A stretch of DNA of 47,332 bases from an uncultured Bacillota bacterium. Lineage in GTDB: Bacteria > Bacillota > Clostridia > Oscillospirales > Oscillospiraceae. The translations under genes were made by a program, and so were the position numbers. Position 1 is the stretch's first letter. Each line of letters opens with the position of its first letter. Of this stretch, positions 6,693-14,301 are shown piece after piece. The DNA lies in assembly GCA_947383275.1 (NCBI GenBank), contig CANDCW010000012.1:1-47332 (forward strand), in the 5' to 3' direction. Below the pieces are notes generated by a model. The model did not search any database. It saw nothing but the letters and a program-made list of their open reading frames with translations, and had not been told where the DNA came from.

Positions 6693-7685
6693 TCACACAT
6701 ACCCGTACATTCCTCGGACAGAGACCTCCCCGGCGTAAATGGTCTCCTTCTTGCCGTTGTACAGCTCCACCACCAGGTTGAAGCCATCGTCGATCTCCAG
6801 CGCAAATGCCTGGCGGCGGGCGGCGGGAGTAATAAGCTGGACCTGATGCCCGGTGGTAATGCAGTCCGCCCGGTATTTGGCCAGATACTCGGCCCGGTCC
6901 TCCGGGTAGGCGGCGTACATCCGGTCCAGGGCCAGGATAATCTGAGCGGCCAGGTCAGCCCGGCGCACAGTCCGCCCCAAAACCTGGGACAGAGAGGTGG
7001 CCATGTCCCGGATTTCCTCGGAAAAATCCTCCGGTTCCTGATTGACGTTGACGCCAATGCCGGTAACCATATAATCCAGGGCGTTGGTCTCGCTCTCAAT
7101 GCTCAGCTCGGTGAGAATGCCCACCAGCTTTTTCCCCCCCAGAACAATGTCGTTGGTCCACTTGATCTGGGGGCGGATGCCGCAGCACGCCTCAATCCCG
7201 TCGCACACCGCCACCGCCACCCAGGCGGTGAAGTCGCTCACCCGCGCGGGGTCCATATCCGGACGGAACAGAGCGGAGAGATACAACCCCTTCCCCCGGG
7301 GGGATTGGAAGCCCCTCCCCCGCCGGCCCCGACCGCCGGTCTGCTCCTCGGCGGTGACCACCAGGCCCTCCGGCGCGCCGTCCATGGCCTGGCGCTTGCA
7401 CTCTGTGTTGGTGGAGTCGATCACATCCAGGCACCTGAGCTGGGCGCCGATCTTCGCGTCGGACAGCAAGCCGAACAGCTCCCCCACCCGCAGCCGGTCA
7501 GGGGCGTCCTCCAGGCAGTAGCCGCGGTTAGGTGCGGAGGCGATGGTGTAGCCCTCCTGCCGCAGGCCCTCGATGGCCTTCCATACCCCGGCCCGGCTAA
7601 TGCCCAGGGTGCGGCTCATGGCCTCTCCGGACAGATATTCCCCCTGCCGCTCCCGCAGCAGCGCCAACACTCGTTCACGGCTCAT
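6693..7685 (-). CDS. birA: Bifunctional biotin ligase / biotin operon repressor BirA
   Basis: A 330-residue protein attaching biotin to carboxylase carrier lysines via biotinyl-5'-AMP. Residues 1-60 form a winged helix (YLSGEAMSRTLGISRAGVWKAIEGL), meaning that it can also repress transcription. The ligase domain follows: DVIDSTNTECKR, the nucleotide loop EEQTGGRGRRGRGFQSPRG, and KWTNDIVLGGKKLVGILTE. The C-terminal SH3-like domain ends the protein. The start at 7685 has AAAAAGGAG upstream. It is separated from hpf upstream by about 100 bases. Confidence 0.95.
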   Translation of the reverse strand: MSRERVLALLRERQGEYLSGEAMSRTLGISRAGVWKAIEGLRQEGYTIASAPNRGYCLEDAPDRLRVGELFGLLSDAKIGAQLRCLDVIDSTNTECKRQAMDGAPEGLVVTAEEQTGGRGRRGRGFQSPRGKGLYLSALFRPDMDPARVSDFTAWVAVAVCDGIEACCGIRPQIKWTNDIVLGGKKLVGILTELSIESETNALDYMVTGIGVNVNQEPEDFSEEIRDMATSLSQVLGRTVRRADLAAQIILALDRMYAAYPEDRAEYLAKYRADCITTGHQVQLITPAARRQAFALEIDDGFNLVVELYNGKKETIYAGEVSVRGMYGYV

Positions 7686-7790
7686 AGACAGCGCTCCTTT
7701 TTAGGGCCGGACAAGCAGTCCGGCCCTTGGGTCAAATCCATTCCTATTTTCATTCAGGGAAGCCAGCGTCGATCAATGCCTCGGCAGGCC

Positions 7791-8342
7791 CTATTGCTCG
7801 TCCTCAATCAGGCCATAGTCCCCGTCGTTGCGGCGGTAGACCACGGCAAAAGCGCCGTCGGCGTCCACATCCCGGAATGCAAAAAAGCTGTGCTCCAGCA
7901 AATTCATCTGGAGGATGGCCTCGTCCTTGGTCATGGGCTTGATGGGGAAGGTCTTGCTGCGGACAATGCGGTACTCGCCCTCCTCCGGCTCGTCCGGGGC
8001 AAAGGTGGAGACCTCGGCGGCATCTATGGCCCGCTCGAAAGCGCCCTGGCGCAGCCGTTTCTCCAGGCGGGTCTTGTTCTTGCGGATCTGCCGCTCCAGG
8101 GTGGTAACGGCGGCGTCAATGGATGCGTGCATGTCGGAGGTGCTCTCGGAAACCCGGAAGATTGTGCCACTGGAGCGGATAGTGATTTCCACCTTGTTAT
8201 TCCGCTCCTTCTCCACACTGAATGTGATGGCGGCGGTAGCGTCCTCCTTAAAGAAACGGTCCAGCTTGCCCACCTTTTTCTCAGCATACTTGTGTACGGA
8301 GTCGGGCAGGGTCACCTTTTTGTCCGTAAATACGAATTTCAT
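7791..8342 (-). CDS. hpf: Ribosome hibernation promoting factor, long form
   Basis: A 183-residue protein. Residues 1-100 form the S30AE/RaiA domain that binds the 30S decoding region, with the basic stretch RQIRKNKTRLEKRL. After a linker, residues about 125-183 form the C-terminal dimerisation domain (IVRSKTFPIKPMTKDEAILQMNLLEHSFFAFRD) that joins two ribosomes into an inactive 100S particle. This two-domain layout is the long HPF of Firmicutes. The ATG at 8342 has GAAAGGAG upstream, and a strong promoter lies about 80 bases before it. Confidence 0.96.
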   Translation of the reverse strand: MKFVFTDKKVTLPDSVHKYAEKKVGKLDRFFKEDATAAITFSVEKERNNKVEITIRSSGTIFRVSESTSDMHASIDAAVTTLERQIRKNKTRLEKRLRQGAFERAIDAAEVSTFAPDEPEEGEYRIVRSKTFPIKPMTKDEAILQMNLLEHSFFAFRDVDADGAFAVVYRRNDGDYGLIEDEQ

Positions 8343-8412
8343 CGCAGTCGCTCCTTTCGCCCAGAGGGCTGGTATAGGCCGGCGGAAAGGGGCCTCTCCC
8401 CCGGTTGTCCTT

Positions 8413-8441
8413 ATTATACCACAGCAAGCAGGAAAGTCCAA
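8413..8441 (-). promoter_or_regulatory. Sigma-A-type promoter of hpf
   Basis: TTGGAC (8436-8441 on minus), a 17-base spacer, and TATAAT (8413-8418). It lies just after the stop codon of the amidohydrolase gene. Confidence 0.85.
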
Positions 8442-8460
8442 TGGATTTTGTTAAAATTTT

Positions 8461-9615
8461 CTAAATTCTTCGCCCACCGGCCAAGACAGCCCGCACCTGC
8501 CCCAGCAGCTCCAGGGGGCAGCGGTCCGTAACTACAATATCCGCCTCCTTGCCGGGGGTAAGGGAGCCCAGGCTTGTGTCCAGCCCGGCGACTTTTGCGG
8601 CGTTGATGGTGATGGCGGCCAGGGCGTCCTCCGGGGCCAGCCCGCCCTTGACGGCCAGGGAGGCACATAGGGGCAAATACTGGACGGGCACCTCCGGGTG
8701 GTCGGTACAGATGGCGAAGGGCACCCCCGCCCTGTGGAGAACAGCCGGCGTCTCCAGGGACATATTGGCCAGCTCCGGTTTGGAGCGGTCCCCCAGGGCG
8801 GGGCCGGTAATGACGGGGATATTCTCCCGGGCCAACAGTTCGGGGATGAGATGGCCCTCGGTACCATGGACGATGACGCACCTCAGCCCAAACTCCTTGG
8901 CAATGCGCACTCCGGTGGCAATGTCGTCCGCCCGGTGGGCGTGGATGTGGACAGGCAGCTCCCCCCGCACCACGGGGAGCAGTGCCTCCAGCTTGGTGTC
9001 GTAGTCGGGCGGATCCGCGTCTTCGTCTTGACCGGCTCTGTCCAGCTTCTCACCGTATTCCACCGCCTTGCGCAGGTTCTCCCGGATGATGGCGGCGGTA
9101 GCCATGCGGGTGACGGGGGTCTCGTCCCGGTTGTGGTAGACATGCTTGGGGTTCTCCCCCAGGGCCAACTTCATAGACGCCGGAGCTTTCACAATCATGG
9201 CGTCCACCCAGCGGCCGCTGGTCTTGATGGCGGCGAACTGCCCGGCGATGGGGTTGGCAGACCCGGGGCCGGTGAGGACGGTGGTCACCCCCGCCGCCCG
9301 GGCCTCGGAAAAGCAGCGGTCCAGGGGATTGATGGCATCAATGGCCCGAAGCTGAGGGGTGCAGGGGTCGGTCTCCTCGTTGCCGTCGTCGCTCTCAAAG
9401 CCCAGGGCGTCGCCAAACATGCCCAGGTGGCAGTGGGCGTCGATAAACCCAGGGCAGACGTGCCCCCCCTGGGCGTCGATCACCTCCCCCTCCCAGCTTC
9501 TGGGGCAGTTTTCCATAGGTCCCACCTGGGCAATCTTACTCCCGGACACGGCCACATAGCCGTTTCCAATGATGGGGCCGTCCATAGGGTGGACGGTGCC
9601 ATTGATAATGAGCAT
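8461..9615 (-). CDS. Metal-dependent amidohydrolase (imidazolonepropionase-like)
   Basis: A 384-residue TIM-barrel amidohydrolase. The metal site is visible as GFIDAHCHLGMFG (the H-x-H motif), further histidines in VHIHAHRADD and IVHGTEGHLI, and the metal aspartate in FAICTDHPEVP. The C-terminal beta-sandwich ends with GSLTPGKEADIVVTD, typical of this superfamily. The substrate cannot be told from sequence. The start at 9615 has AAAGGAG upstream. A frameshifted small membrane-protein gene ends just before it on the same strand, and both are likely on one transcript. Confidence 0.85.
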   Translation of the reverse strand: MLIINGTVHPMDGPIIGNGYVAVSGSKIAQVGPMENCPRSWEGEVIDAQGGHVCPGFIDAHCHLGMFGDALGFESDDGNEETDPCTPQLRAIDAINPLDRCFSEARAAGVTTVLTGPGSANPIAGQFAAIKTSGRWVDAMIVKAPASMKLALGENPKHVYHNRDETPVTRMATAAIIRENLRKAVEYGEKLDRAGQDEDADPPDYDTKLEALLPVVRGELPVHIHAHRADDIATGVRIAKEFGLRCVIVHGTEGHLIPELLARENIPVITGPALGDRSKPELANMSLETPAVLHRAGVPFAICTDHPEVPVQYLPLCASLAVKGGLAPEDALAAITINAAKVAGLDTSLGSLTPGKEADIVVTDRCPLELLGQVRAVLAGGRRI

Positions 9616-9628
9616 AGTTTTTTCTCCT

Positions 9629-9800
9629 TTAATATCGCAGCACAAAATAGATCACATAAACCCAACTCAGCAGTCCGTGAAAAATTGCCCAGCCTGCCGA
9701 ATGCCAGGTGGTGTAACTTATGACGATCGCAAGGGCGCTACTGAATGTAATTCCAGATTTCACTATTTTTTACTATGGTTTGATTTTTATGATCCGCCAT
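9629..9800 (-). pseudogene. Small (about 56-residue) membrane protein interrupted by a +1 shift at an A6 run
   Basis: From ATG 9800, with GAGAGGAGAG just upstream, the frame reads MADHKNQTIVKN and stops after 20 codons. A second frame, open from GTG 9763 to the stop at 9629, encodes a convincing single-span membrane protein (ALAIVISYTTWHSAGWAIF, then HGLLSWVYVIYFVLRY). A run of six A (plus-strand T 9766-9771) sits exactly between them. Five A would give one continuous 56-codon protein joining QTIVK to IVKSGITFSS. So it is a pseudogene, a slippage-regulated gene, or a sequencing error. If translation begins at GTG 9763 instead, a 44-residue protein results, but no ribosome site is seen there. 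The C-terminal part resembles small conserved clostridial membrane proteins as I remember them. Confidence 0.6.
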
Positions 9801-9846
9801 AATACTCTCCTCTCAATACACGGTCAGGAAACGACAAAACTTCCCA

Positions 9847-9944
9847 TTGACTTAATTGGTAAATTATGGTAGACTTGTCCCAGCTCGACCAATATGCTAG
9901 TTTCTCCCCGCACTTGGGCGCTCCCGCTTGGGGGCGTCTTTTTT
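9847..9944 (+). ncRNA. Candidate small RNA: promoter plus terminator with no reading frame
   Basis: On the plus strand TTGACT (9847-9852), 17 bases and TAGACT (9870-9875) make a fair promoter. About 45 bases later an 8-bp hairpin (9918-9925 / 9930-9937, loop GCTT) followed by T6 makes a good intrinsic terminator. No plus-strand gene ends nearby to need this terminator. The predicted transcript is roughly 60 nt, from about 9882 to 9944. No known RNA family is recognised. Confidence 0.35.
9863..9892 (-). promoter_or_regulatory. Candidate promoter for the small membrane protein / amidohydrolase unit
   Basis: TTGGTC (9887-9892 on minus), an 18-base spacer and CATAAT (9863-9868). Weak but placed suitably, about 60 bases before the ATG at 9800. 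Confidence 0.4.
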
Positions 9945-9951
9945 ATGGAAA

Positions 9952-9975
9952 AGGGGCCGTCGGCAGACGGCCCCT
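9952..9975 (-). terminator. Terminator of the yabP-yabQ-divIC-S1 cluster
   Basis: A perfect 10-bp stem (AGGGGCCGTC / GACGGCCCCT, loop of 4) followed on the minus strand by TTTTCC. It lies 15 bases after the S1-protein stop codon. Confidence 0.75.
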
Positions 9976-9989
9976 CTCAATATACACGC

Positions 9990-10463
9990 TTACCGGCGTC
10001 CGCCGCCGCCCCGGCGGTTGCCGCCCTTCTTTTCGATATAGCGCAGCTCAGACAGCTTGCTGTCGGAGGACTGCATAAACTGCTTCAGGCGGTCCTCAAA
10101 GTCAGTGGGCTCCTTGGGGGCCTGGTGGACAAACCCCATGGGGCGCGAAAAGCCCCCGCCCTGTCTGGGAGGACGGCTTCCGCCTCCCTGGCGGGGCCCT
10201 CCGCCCTGCCTGGGCGCACGCTGGGGCGGGGGTTCCACCTGCTTTATGGACAGGTTGATCCGGTTTGCCTGGTCGATACCGATAATTTTCACCTTGACCT
10301 CCTGCCCCTCGCGCAGATGGTCGCTCACCTCATTCACATAGGAATAGGCAATCTCCGAAATATGGACCAGCCCGGACTTTCCCTCCGGCAGCGCCACGAA
10401 AGCCCCGAACTTTGTGATCCCTGTCACCTTGCCATCCACGATGGCCCCTACACCTAACTCCAT
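9990..10463 (-). CDS. yabR: S1-domain RNA-binding protein (YabR / general stress protein 13 type)
   Basis: A 157-residue protein. Residues 1-75 form one S1 OB-fold domain (VDGKVTGITKFGAFVALPEG, GLVHISEIA). The rest is a Gly/Arg/Gln-rich tail with RQGGG repeats, a KQFMQSSDSKLSEL helix and a basic end (NRRGGGGRR), which should give extra RNA affinity. The ATG at 10463 is used, although GGGAGG lies 13 bases away. The order yabP-yabQ-divIC-yabR matches Bacillus subtilis, where this S1 protein follows divIC. The exact role is unknown. Confidence 0.85.
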   Translation of the reverse strand: MELGVGAIVDGKVTGITKFGAFVALPEGKSGLVHISEIAYSYVNEVSDHLREGQEVKVKIIGIDQANRINLSIKQVEPPPQRAPRQGGGPRQGGGSRPPRQGGGFSRPMGFVHQAPKEPTDFEDRLKQFMQSSDSKLSELRYIEKKGGNRRGGGGRR

Positions 10464-10517
10464 TGAAGCGCCAAATCCTCCCTTGTAAAATTCACAACAC
10501 ACATGCGGCGCGGCCGG

Positions 10518-10793
10518 TCAGTTGGCCACGTCGATAAACAGAGTCTCGTCTGCCTCCACATAGCCCCGGTCCCGGGCTACCTGCTCCAGCATTTCAGGGT
10601 CGCCGCTGTTTGCGATGGCGTCTTCCAGCTTTTGATTCTCCAGCCGCTGGTCGGCCACCTGACGGACCAGTTCCACCCGCTGGGCTTCCACGTCCTGAAT
10701 CTTCCCCCGCAGGTCCAGCACGGAGATGGCCATGTAAATCAGCAGTGCCAGAACAACGATCTTGGTCATAAATCCGGCCCGTTTGAAGGTCAT
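10518..10793 (-). CDS. divIC: Septum formation initiator (DivIC/FtsB-like)
   Basis: A 91-residue bitopic protein: a short cytosolic N-terminus, one membrane helix (KIVVLALLIYMAISVLDL), a coiled coil (about residues 31-60) and a C-terminal EQVARDRGYVEADETLFIDV. That ending matches the 'E..AR...GYV...E..F' close of DivIC. It forms the divisome complex with FtsL and DivIB. The ATG at 10793 has GAGAGGAGAG upstream. Its first two thirds overlap the long open tail of yabQ in another frame. Confidence 0.9.
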   Translation of the reverse strand: MTFKRAGFMTKIVVLALLIYMAISVLDLRGKIQDVEAQRVELVRQVADQRLENQKLEDAIANSGDPEMLEQVARDRGYVEADETLFIDVAN

Positions 10794-11286
10794 GGACGCT
10801 CTCTCCTCTCTCCCGAAGGGTGCGGCGGCGAGCCGCTACATCCAACTGCTCTGTTGATGCACCTATTCTATACCATTTCATCCGGAAAAGGAAGATGTTT
10901 TTTACAATTTTTCTGATTTTTTTTAGAATTGCCCCCACGACCCCCAGCGGAAAGGTCAAAATGCCCAAAAGAGCGGCCGTCAGATCGGCTCCCAGGTATC
11001 CCAGGCGCAGCAGCCAGGGGCTGACCGCCCAAAAATATAGGGCTCCGCCCACCATGCAGAAGGTCGCACCGTACAGCCGGACCTGTCCGCCCCAGGCGCT
11101 TTGGGACCAGACAAACAGCGCGCCGGTGGCCGCCAGCCAGAACAGCAAATCCAGCACCGGGCCCAGCAGCGGCACCCGCACCCGCACCCGCAAAATGCGG
11201 AACAGATCGTAGAGCACCCCCATCGCGCCCCCCAGCAGCAGGGCCTGGCACAGGGCCCGGCCCTGCTGGATCACATCGACGGTCAT
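10594..11286 (-). CDS. yabQ: Spore cortex biosynthesis protein YabQ, with an unusually long overlapping tail
   Basis: Residues 1-140 match YabQ: a membrane protein with several helices starting VIQQGRALCQALLLGGAMGV, then LYDLFRILRV and ending in basic KKIRKIVKNIFLF. It is required for the spore cortex in Bacillus. The start at 11286 overlaps the yabP stop (ATGA), giving coupled translation. The frame stays open for about 90 more codons, of which 200 bases overlap divIC in a different frame. That tail is Gly/Arg/Pro-rich and does not look like conserved protein. Either the overlap is real, or a frameshift near 10800 hides an earlier stop. Confidence 0.85.
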   Translation of the reverse strand: MTVDVIQQGRALCQALLLGGAMGVLYDLFRILRVRVRVPLLGPVLDLLFWLAATGALFVWSQSAWGGQVRLYGATFCMVGGALYFWAVSPWLLRLGYLGADLTAALLGILTFPLGVVGAILKKIRKIVKNIFLFRMKWYRIGASTEQLDVAARRRTLRERGESVHDLQTGRIYDQDRCSGTADLHGHLRAGPAGEDSGRGSPAGGTGPSGGRPAAGESKAGRRHRKQRRP

Positions 11287-11576
11287 CAGCCCAGCAGCCG
11301 GGCAAGGAACCCGCCGGCCCTGCGCCCCTCGTCCGACTCATAGATCAGCGCGCTCACCCGGCCCTCCACCCGCAGGTCGCCCCCGTCCAGGGACAGCTTT
11401 TCGATGTGCAGCCCCTCCCCCTGAATTTCCAGCGCTCCCTGGGCTGTGGTGAGGAGGATTGTGTTTTCGTCAAAGCTCTCCACCTCCTCCACCCCGGAAA
11501 CGGACAGCTGCTCCCGCTCTTCCAAAATAATATGGTGGGCCATCTCAGGACGTGCCCGGTCGTCCACAAACGCCAT
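11286..11576 (-). CDS. yabP: Sporulation protein YabP
   Basis: A 96-residue soluble protein of the YabP/YqfC family (HHIILEEREQLSVSGVEEVESFDENTILL, IQGEGLHIEKLSLDGGDL). YabP and YabQ are made in the mother cell under sigma-E in Bacillus. The ATG at 11576 has AAGGGGGAAG upstream and the stop overlaps the yabQ start. A sigma-E-like promoter lies just before it. Confidence 0.92.
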   Translation of the reverse strand: MAFVDDRARPEMAHHIILEEREQLSVSGVEEVESFDENTILLTTAQGALEIQGEGLHIEKLSLDGGDLRVEGRVSALIYESDEGRRAGGFLARLLG

Positions 11577-11596
11577 AGCGCTTCCCCCTTTCCCTC

Positions 11597-11627
11597 TATC
11601 CTATGGGGCGGTTCCCGATTTCTATGC
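11597..11627 (-). promoter_or_regulatory. Candidate sigma-E promoter of yabP-yabQ
   Basis: On the minus strand GCATAGA (11621-11627), a 15-base spacer and CATAGGATA (11597-11605). These match the sigma-E consensus (KMATATT, CATACAnTA) at most positions, and the genes belong to the sigma-E regulon in Bacillus. Confidence 0.45.
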
Positions 11628-11724
11628 CAAATAATTTTGTTGAAATTCATAATTTGCTGTAGCTTTTCTCCGGCGGATGGTGTACAATAGAACCAATCAC
11701 TCTAGATACAAAGGAGGCTGTTCC

Positions 11725-13320
11725 ATGAAATTGACATTTTTCGGCGCCGCCCACGCGGTTACCGGCAGCTGTCACTGTCTGGAAGTCAACGGCAAGAAAA
11801 TTCTCATCGACTGCGGCCTGCAGCAGGGCAAGGACGAGCACGACGGCAACACCCTGGACTTTGCCCCCAATTACATCGACTATGTTCTGGTCACCCACGC
11901 CCACATCGACCACTCCGGGCGGCTCCCCCTGCTGGTAAAGGAGGGCTTCAACGGCCGCATCCTCACCACCGGCCTGACGGCCCAGCTGCTGTCCGTGATG
12001 CTCCGCGACTCCGCGCACATCCAGGAAGGGGACGCCAACTGGCACAACCAGAAGGGCAAGCGCGCCGGCCTGCCCCCGGTGGAGCCCCTATACACCTTGA
12101 TGGATGCAGAGGAGGCCATCCACATGCTGGAGACGGTGGAGTATGGCTGGCTCTTTGACCTGTGCGAGGGGGTCAAGGTCCGCTTTACCGACGCGGGCCA
12201 CCTGCTGGGCTCCTCCTGCGTGGAAATCTGGGCCACCGAGAACGGCATCACCAAGAAAATCGTCTTCTCCGGCGACCTGGGCAACGAGGCCCAGCCTATC
12301 ATCCGGGACCCCTCCTTTGTGGATGACGCCGACTACGTAGTCATGGAGTCCACCTACGGCGACCGGAACCACGAGCCCCCTGAGAGCTACGCCAACGCCT
12401 TGGCGGAGCTCATCGATGAGGTGTTTTCCAAGGGAGGCAACATTGTTATTCCCTCCTTCGCCGTGGGCCGAACCCAGGAGCTGCTGTATTACCTGCGGGA
12501 GATCAAGCGGGACGGCCTGGTCCAGTCGCTGCCCTCCTTCAAGGTCTATGTAGACTCCCCCCTGGCCACGGAGGCCACCAAGATCTACTCCGGCAACCTA
12601 CACGGCTACCTGGACGAGGACGCCATTGCCATCATCCAGGGCGGGGAAAATCTGTTTACCTTCCCCGGCCTGACCCTTACCCAATCCACCGAAGAATCCC
12701 GCGCCCTGAACGACGACAAGACCCCCAAGATCATTATCTCCGCCTCCGGCATGTGCGACGCAGGCCGTATCCGCCACCACCTGAAACACAATTTGTGGCG
12801 CCCCGAGTCCGCCGTGGTCTTTGTGGGCTACCAGGGGGAGGGCACCTTGGGCCGCCGCCTGTTGGAGGGCGCCAAGTCGGTCAAGCTGTTCGGCGAGGAC
12901 ATCGCCGTCCGGGCCAAGGTGGTCAACTTCAAGGGCCTGAGCTCCCATGCCGACCGGGACCACCTGCTGGAGTGGGTGGAGCACTTCTCCCCCAGGCCCC
13001 AGCAGGTCTTCGTGGTCCACGGCGACCGAGAGGTCACCGAGCTGTTCGCCAATGACCTGAACCAGCGGGGCATCCCCGCCCACGCCCCTCTCTACGAGGA
13101 GGTCTACGACCTGTCCACCAACTGCATGCTGGCCAAGGGCGTGCTGCTGGAGGTCAAGAAGACCGTCAGCTCCGCCGCCACCCCCTCCGCCGCCTACCTG
13201 CGGCTCCAGGATGTGTCCCGGGATCTGGCCGAGCTGGTCAGCCGCAGCCGGGGCCGGTCCAACAAGGACCTGGCCAAGCTGGCCGAGCAGATCAAGCAGG
13301 TCATGGAAAAGTGGCAGTAA
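11725..13320 (+). CDS. Beta-CASP metallo-beta-lactamase-fold hydrolase (RNase-like)
   Basis: A 531-residue protein. Residues 1-200 hold the metallo-beta-lactamase core with THAHIDHSGRLP (H-x-H-x-D-H), the motif 3 histidine in DAGHLLGSS, and FSGDLGN. Residues about 215-430 are the beta-CASP insert and the RNA-specificity region (ESTYGDR, IPSFAVGRTQE, SASGMCDAGRIRHHL). The last histidines are in GLSSHADRDHLLEW. The family (YSH1/CPSF73-like) contains RNA endo- or exonucleases; no substrate is proven. A C-terminal extension of about 70 residues follows. The ATG at 11725 has AAAGGAGG upstream. It is divergent from yabP. Confidence 0.9.
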   Translation: MKLTFFGAAHAVTGSCHCLEVNGKKILIDCGLQQGKDEHDGNTLDFAPNYIDYVLVTHAHIDHSGRLPLLVKEGFNGRILTTGLTAQLLSVMLRDSAHIQEGDANWHNQKGKRAGLPPVEPLYTLMDAEEAIHMLETVEYGWLFDLCEGVKVRFTDAGHLLGSSCVEIWATENGITKKIVFSGDLGNEAQPIIRDPSFVDDADYVVMESTYGDRNHEPPESYANALAELIDEVFSKGGNIVIPSFAVGRTQELLYYLREIKRDGLVQSLPSFKVYVDSPLATEATKIYSGNLHGYLDEDAIAIIQGGENLFTFPGLTLTQSTEESRALNDDKTPKIIISASGMCDAGRIRHHLKHNLWRPESAVVFVGYQGEGTLGRRLLEGAKSVKLFGEDIAVRAKVVNFKGLSSHADRDHLLEWVEHFSPRPQQVFVVHGDREVTELFANDLNQRGIPAHAPLYEEVYDLSTNCMLAKGVLLEVKKTVSSAATPSAAYLRLQDVSRDLAELVSRSRGRSNKDLAKLAEQIKQVMEKWQ

Positions 13321-13331
13321 GTTTCAGATTT

Positions 13332-13360
13332 CGCACGGCGGGGCTTGCTCTCGCCGTGCG
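13332..13360 (+). terminator. Hairpin after the beta-CASP gene, overlapping the next promoter
   Basis: A perfect 9-bp stem CGCACGGCG / CGCCGTGCG (13332-13340 / 13352-13360) followed by only TTT, so a weak terminator. Its right arm and loop contain the -35 element of the next gene. Confidence 0.5.
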
Positions 13361-13373
13361 TTTGGCATATAAT
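13345..13373 (+). promoter_or_regulatory. Sigma-A-type promoter of the DUF975 gene
   Basis: TTGCTC (13345-13350), a 17-base spacer, TATAAT (13368-13373); the ATG follows 30 bases later. Confidence 0.8.
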
Positions 13374-13403
13374 GAGTGTACTTTTCAGATTGGAGACTAT
13401 CAC

Positions 13404-14288
13404 ATGGAAATCGACCGCATAGCACTGAAACACCAGGCCCGGGAGCGCATGGCCCTTACCGACCCTAAATTCTGGGTGGTGGCCCTGGCCTATCTGGCTA
13501 TGACCACCGGGGTGTCCTGGTTGGTCAGCCTCATCCCCCTGCCCGAAACCCAGGGCGTTCAAATTTTCGTTCAGATCCTCCTGTCGCTGTATGGCACTGT
13601 GGTCCGCTTCGGCCTGTGCCTGTGGGCCCTGTGGACCTACCGCCAGCTGGACCCGGACGTCAACTCCCTGATGCAGGGCTTTTCCGTATCAGGACGGGTC
13701 ATTCTTATGGAGCTGGGCATCTTTGTCCGGGTGTTGGGATGGTACTTTTTGGTGGCCTTCCTGCTGGCTATGCCGGTGTTTATCCTGCTCATTGGCGGCG
13801 CTGGGGCCGGTTCGGGGATGTTTACCCTGCTGGTTTTCTTTGCCGGACTGATTGCCACCCTGATCGTCCTCCAGCTGCGGTACGCCCTGGCCCCCTACCT
13901 GCTGGCCGACCGCCCCGACGACGGCCCCACCGCCCCCATCCTCCGTAGCGTCCAGCTGATGCAGGGCTGGAAGTGGGACCTGTTCAAGCTGGAGTTTTCC
14001 TTCCTGGGCTACGAGCTGGTCAACGGGGCCCTGTCCCTGGCCGTCATCGGCTTCTTTCTCAGCCAGGCCGGGCTGCTCACCTCCGGCATCTTCACCGACG
14101 ATGTGCTGTTCAGCCAGGCGCTGGAGGTGATCTATTCTGCCCCGGTGGTTATTCTCAGCACGCTGGTTACCATTCCGGTGTCCCTGTGGCTGATCCCTTA
14201 CCGGGAGACCGCCCGGGCCGGATTCTATGACGCCCGCCTCCTGGCCGCCTCCGACCAGATGGACCGGCCCGAAATGCCGCCGCTTTAA
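13404..14288 (+). CDS. DUF975 family integral membrane protein
   Basis: A 294-residue membrane protein with six or so helices. The N-terminal KHQARERM stretch precedes the first helix. An amphipathic loop reads LRSVQLMQGWKWDLFKLEFS, and the C-terminal part PYRETARAGFYDARL is the usual close of DUF975 proteins. Function is unknown. GGAG lies 8 bases before the ATG at 13404. The NUDIX gene follows after 13 bases and is probably cotranscribed. Confidence 0.8.
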   Translation: MEIDRIALKHQARERMALTDPKFWVVALAYLAMTTGVSWLVSLIPLPETQGVQIFVQILLSLYGTVVRFGLCLWALWTYRQLDPDVNSLMQGFSVSGRVILMELGIFVRVLGWYFLVAFLLAMPVFILLIGGAGAGSGMFTLLVFFAGLIATLIVLQLRYALAPYLLADRPDDGPTAPILRSVQLMQGWKWDLFKLEFSFLGYELVNGALSLAVIGFFLSQAGLLTSGIFTDDVLFSQALEVIYSAPVVILSTLVTIPVSLWLIPYRETARAGFYDARLLAASDQMDRPEMPPL

Positions 14289-14301
14289 GGAGGGAATCTG
14301 A

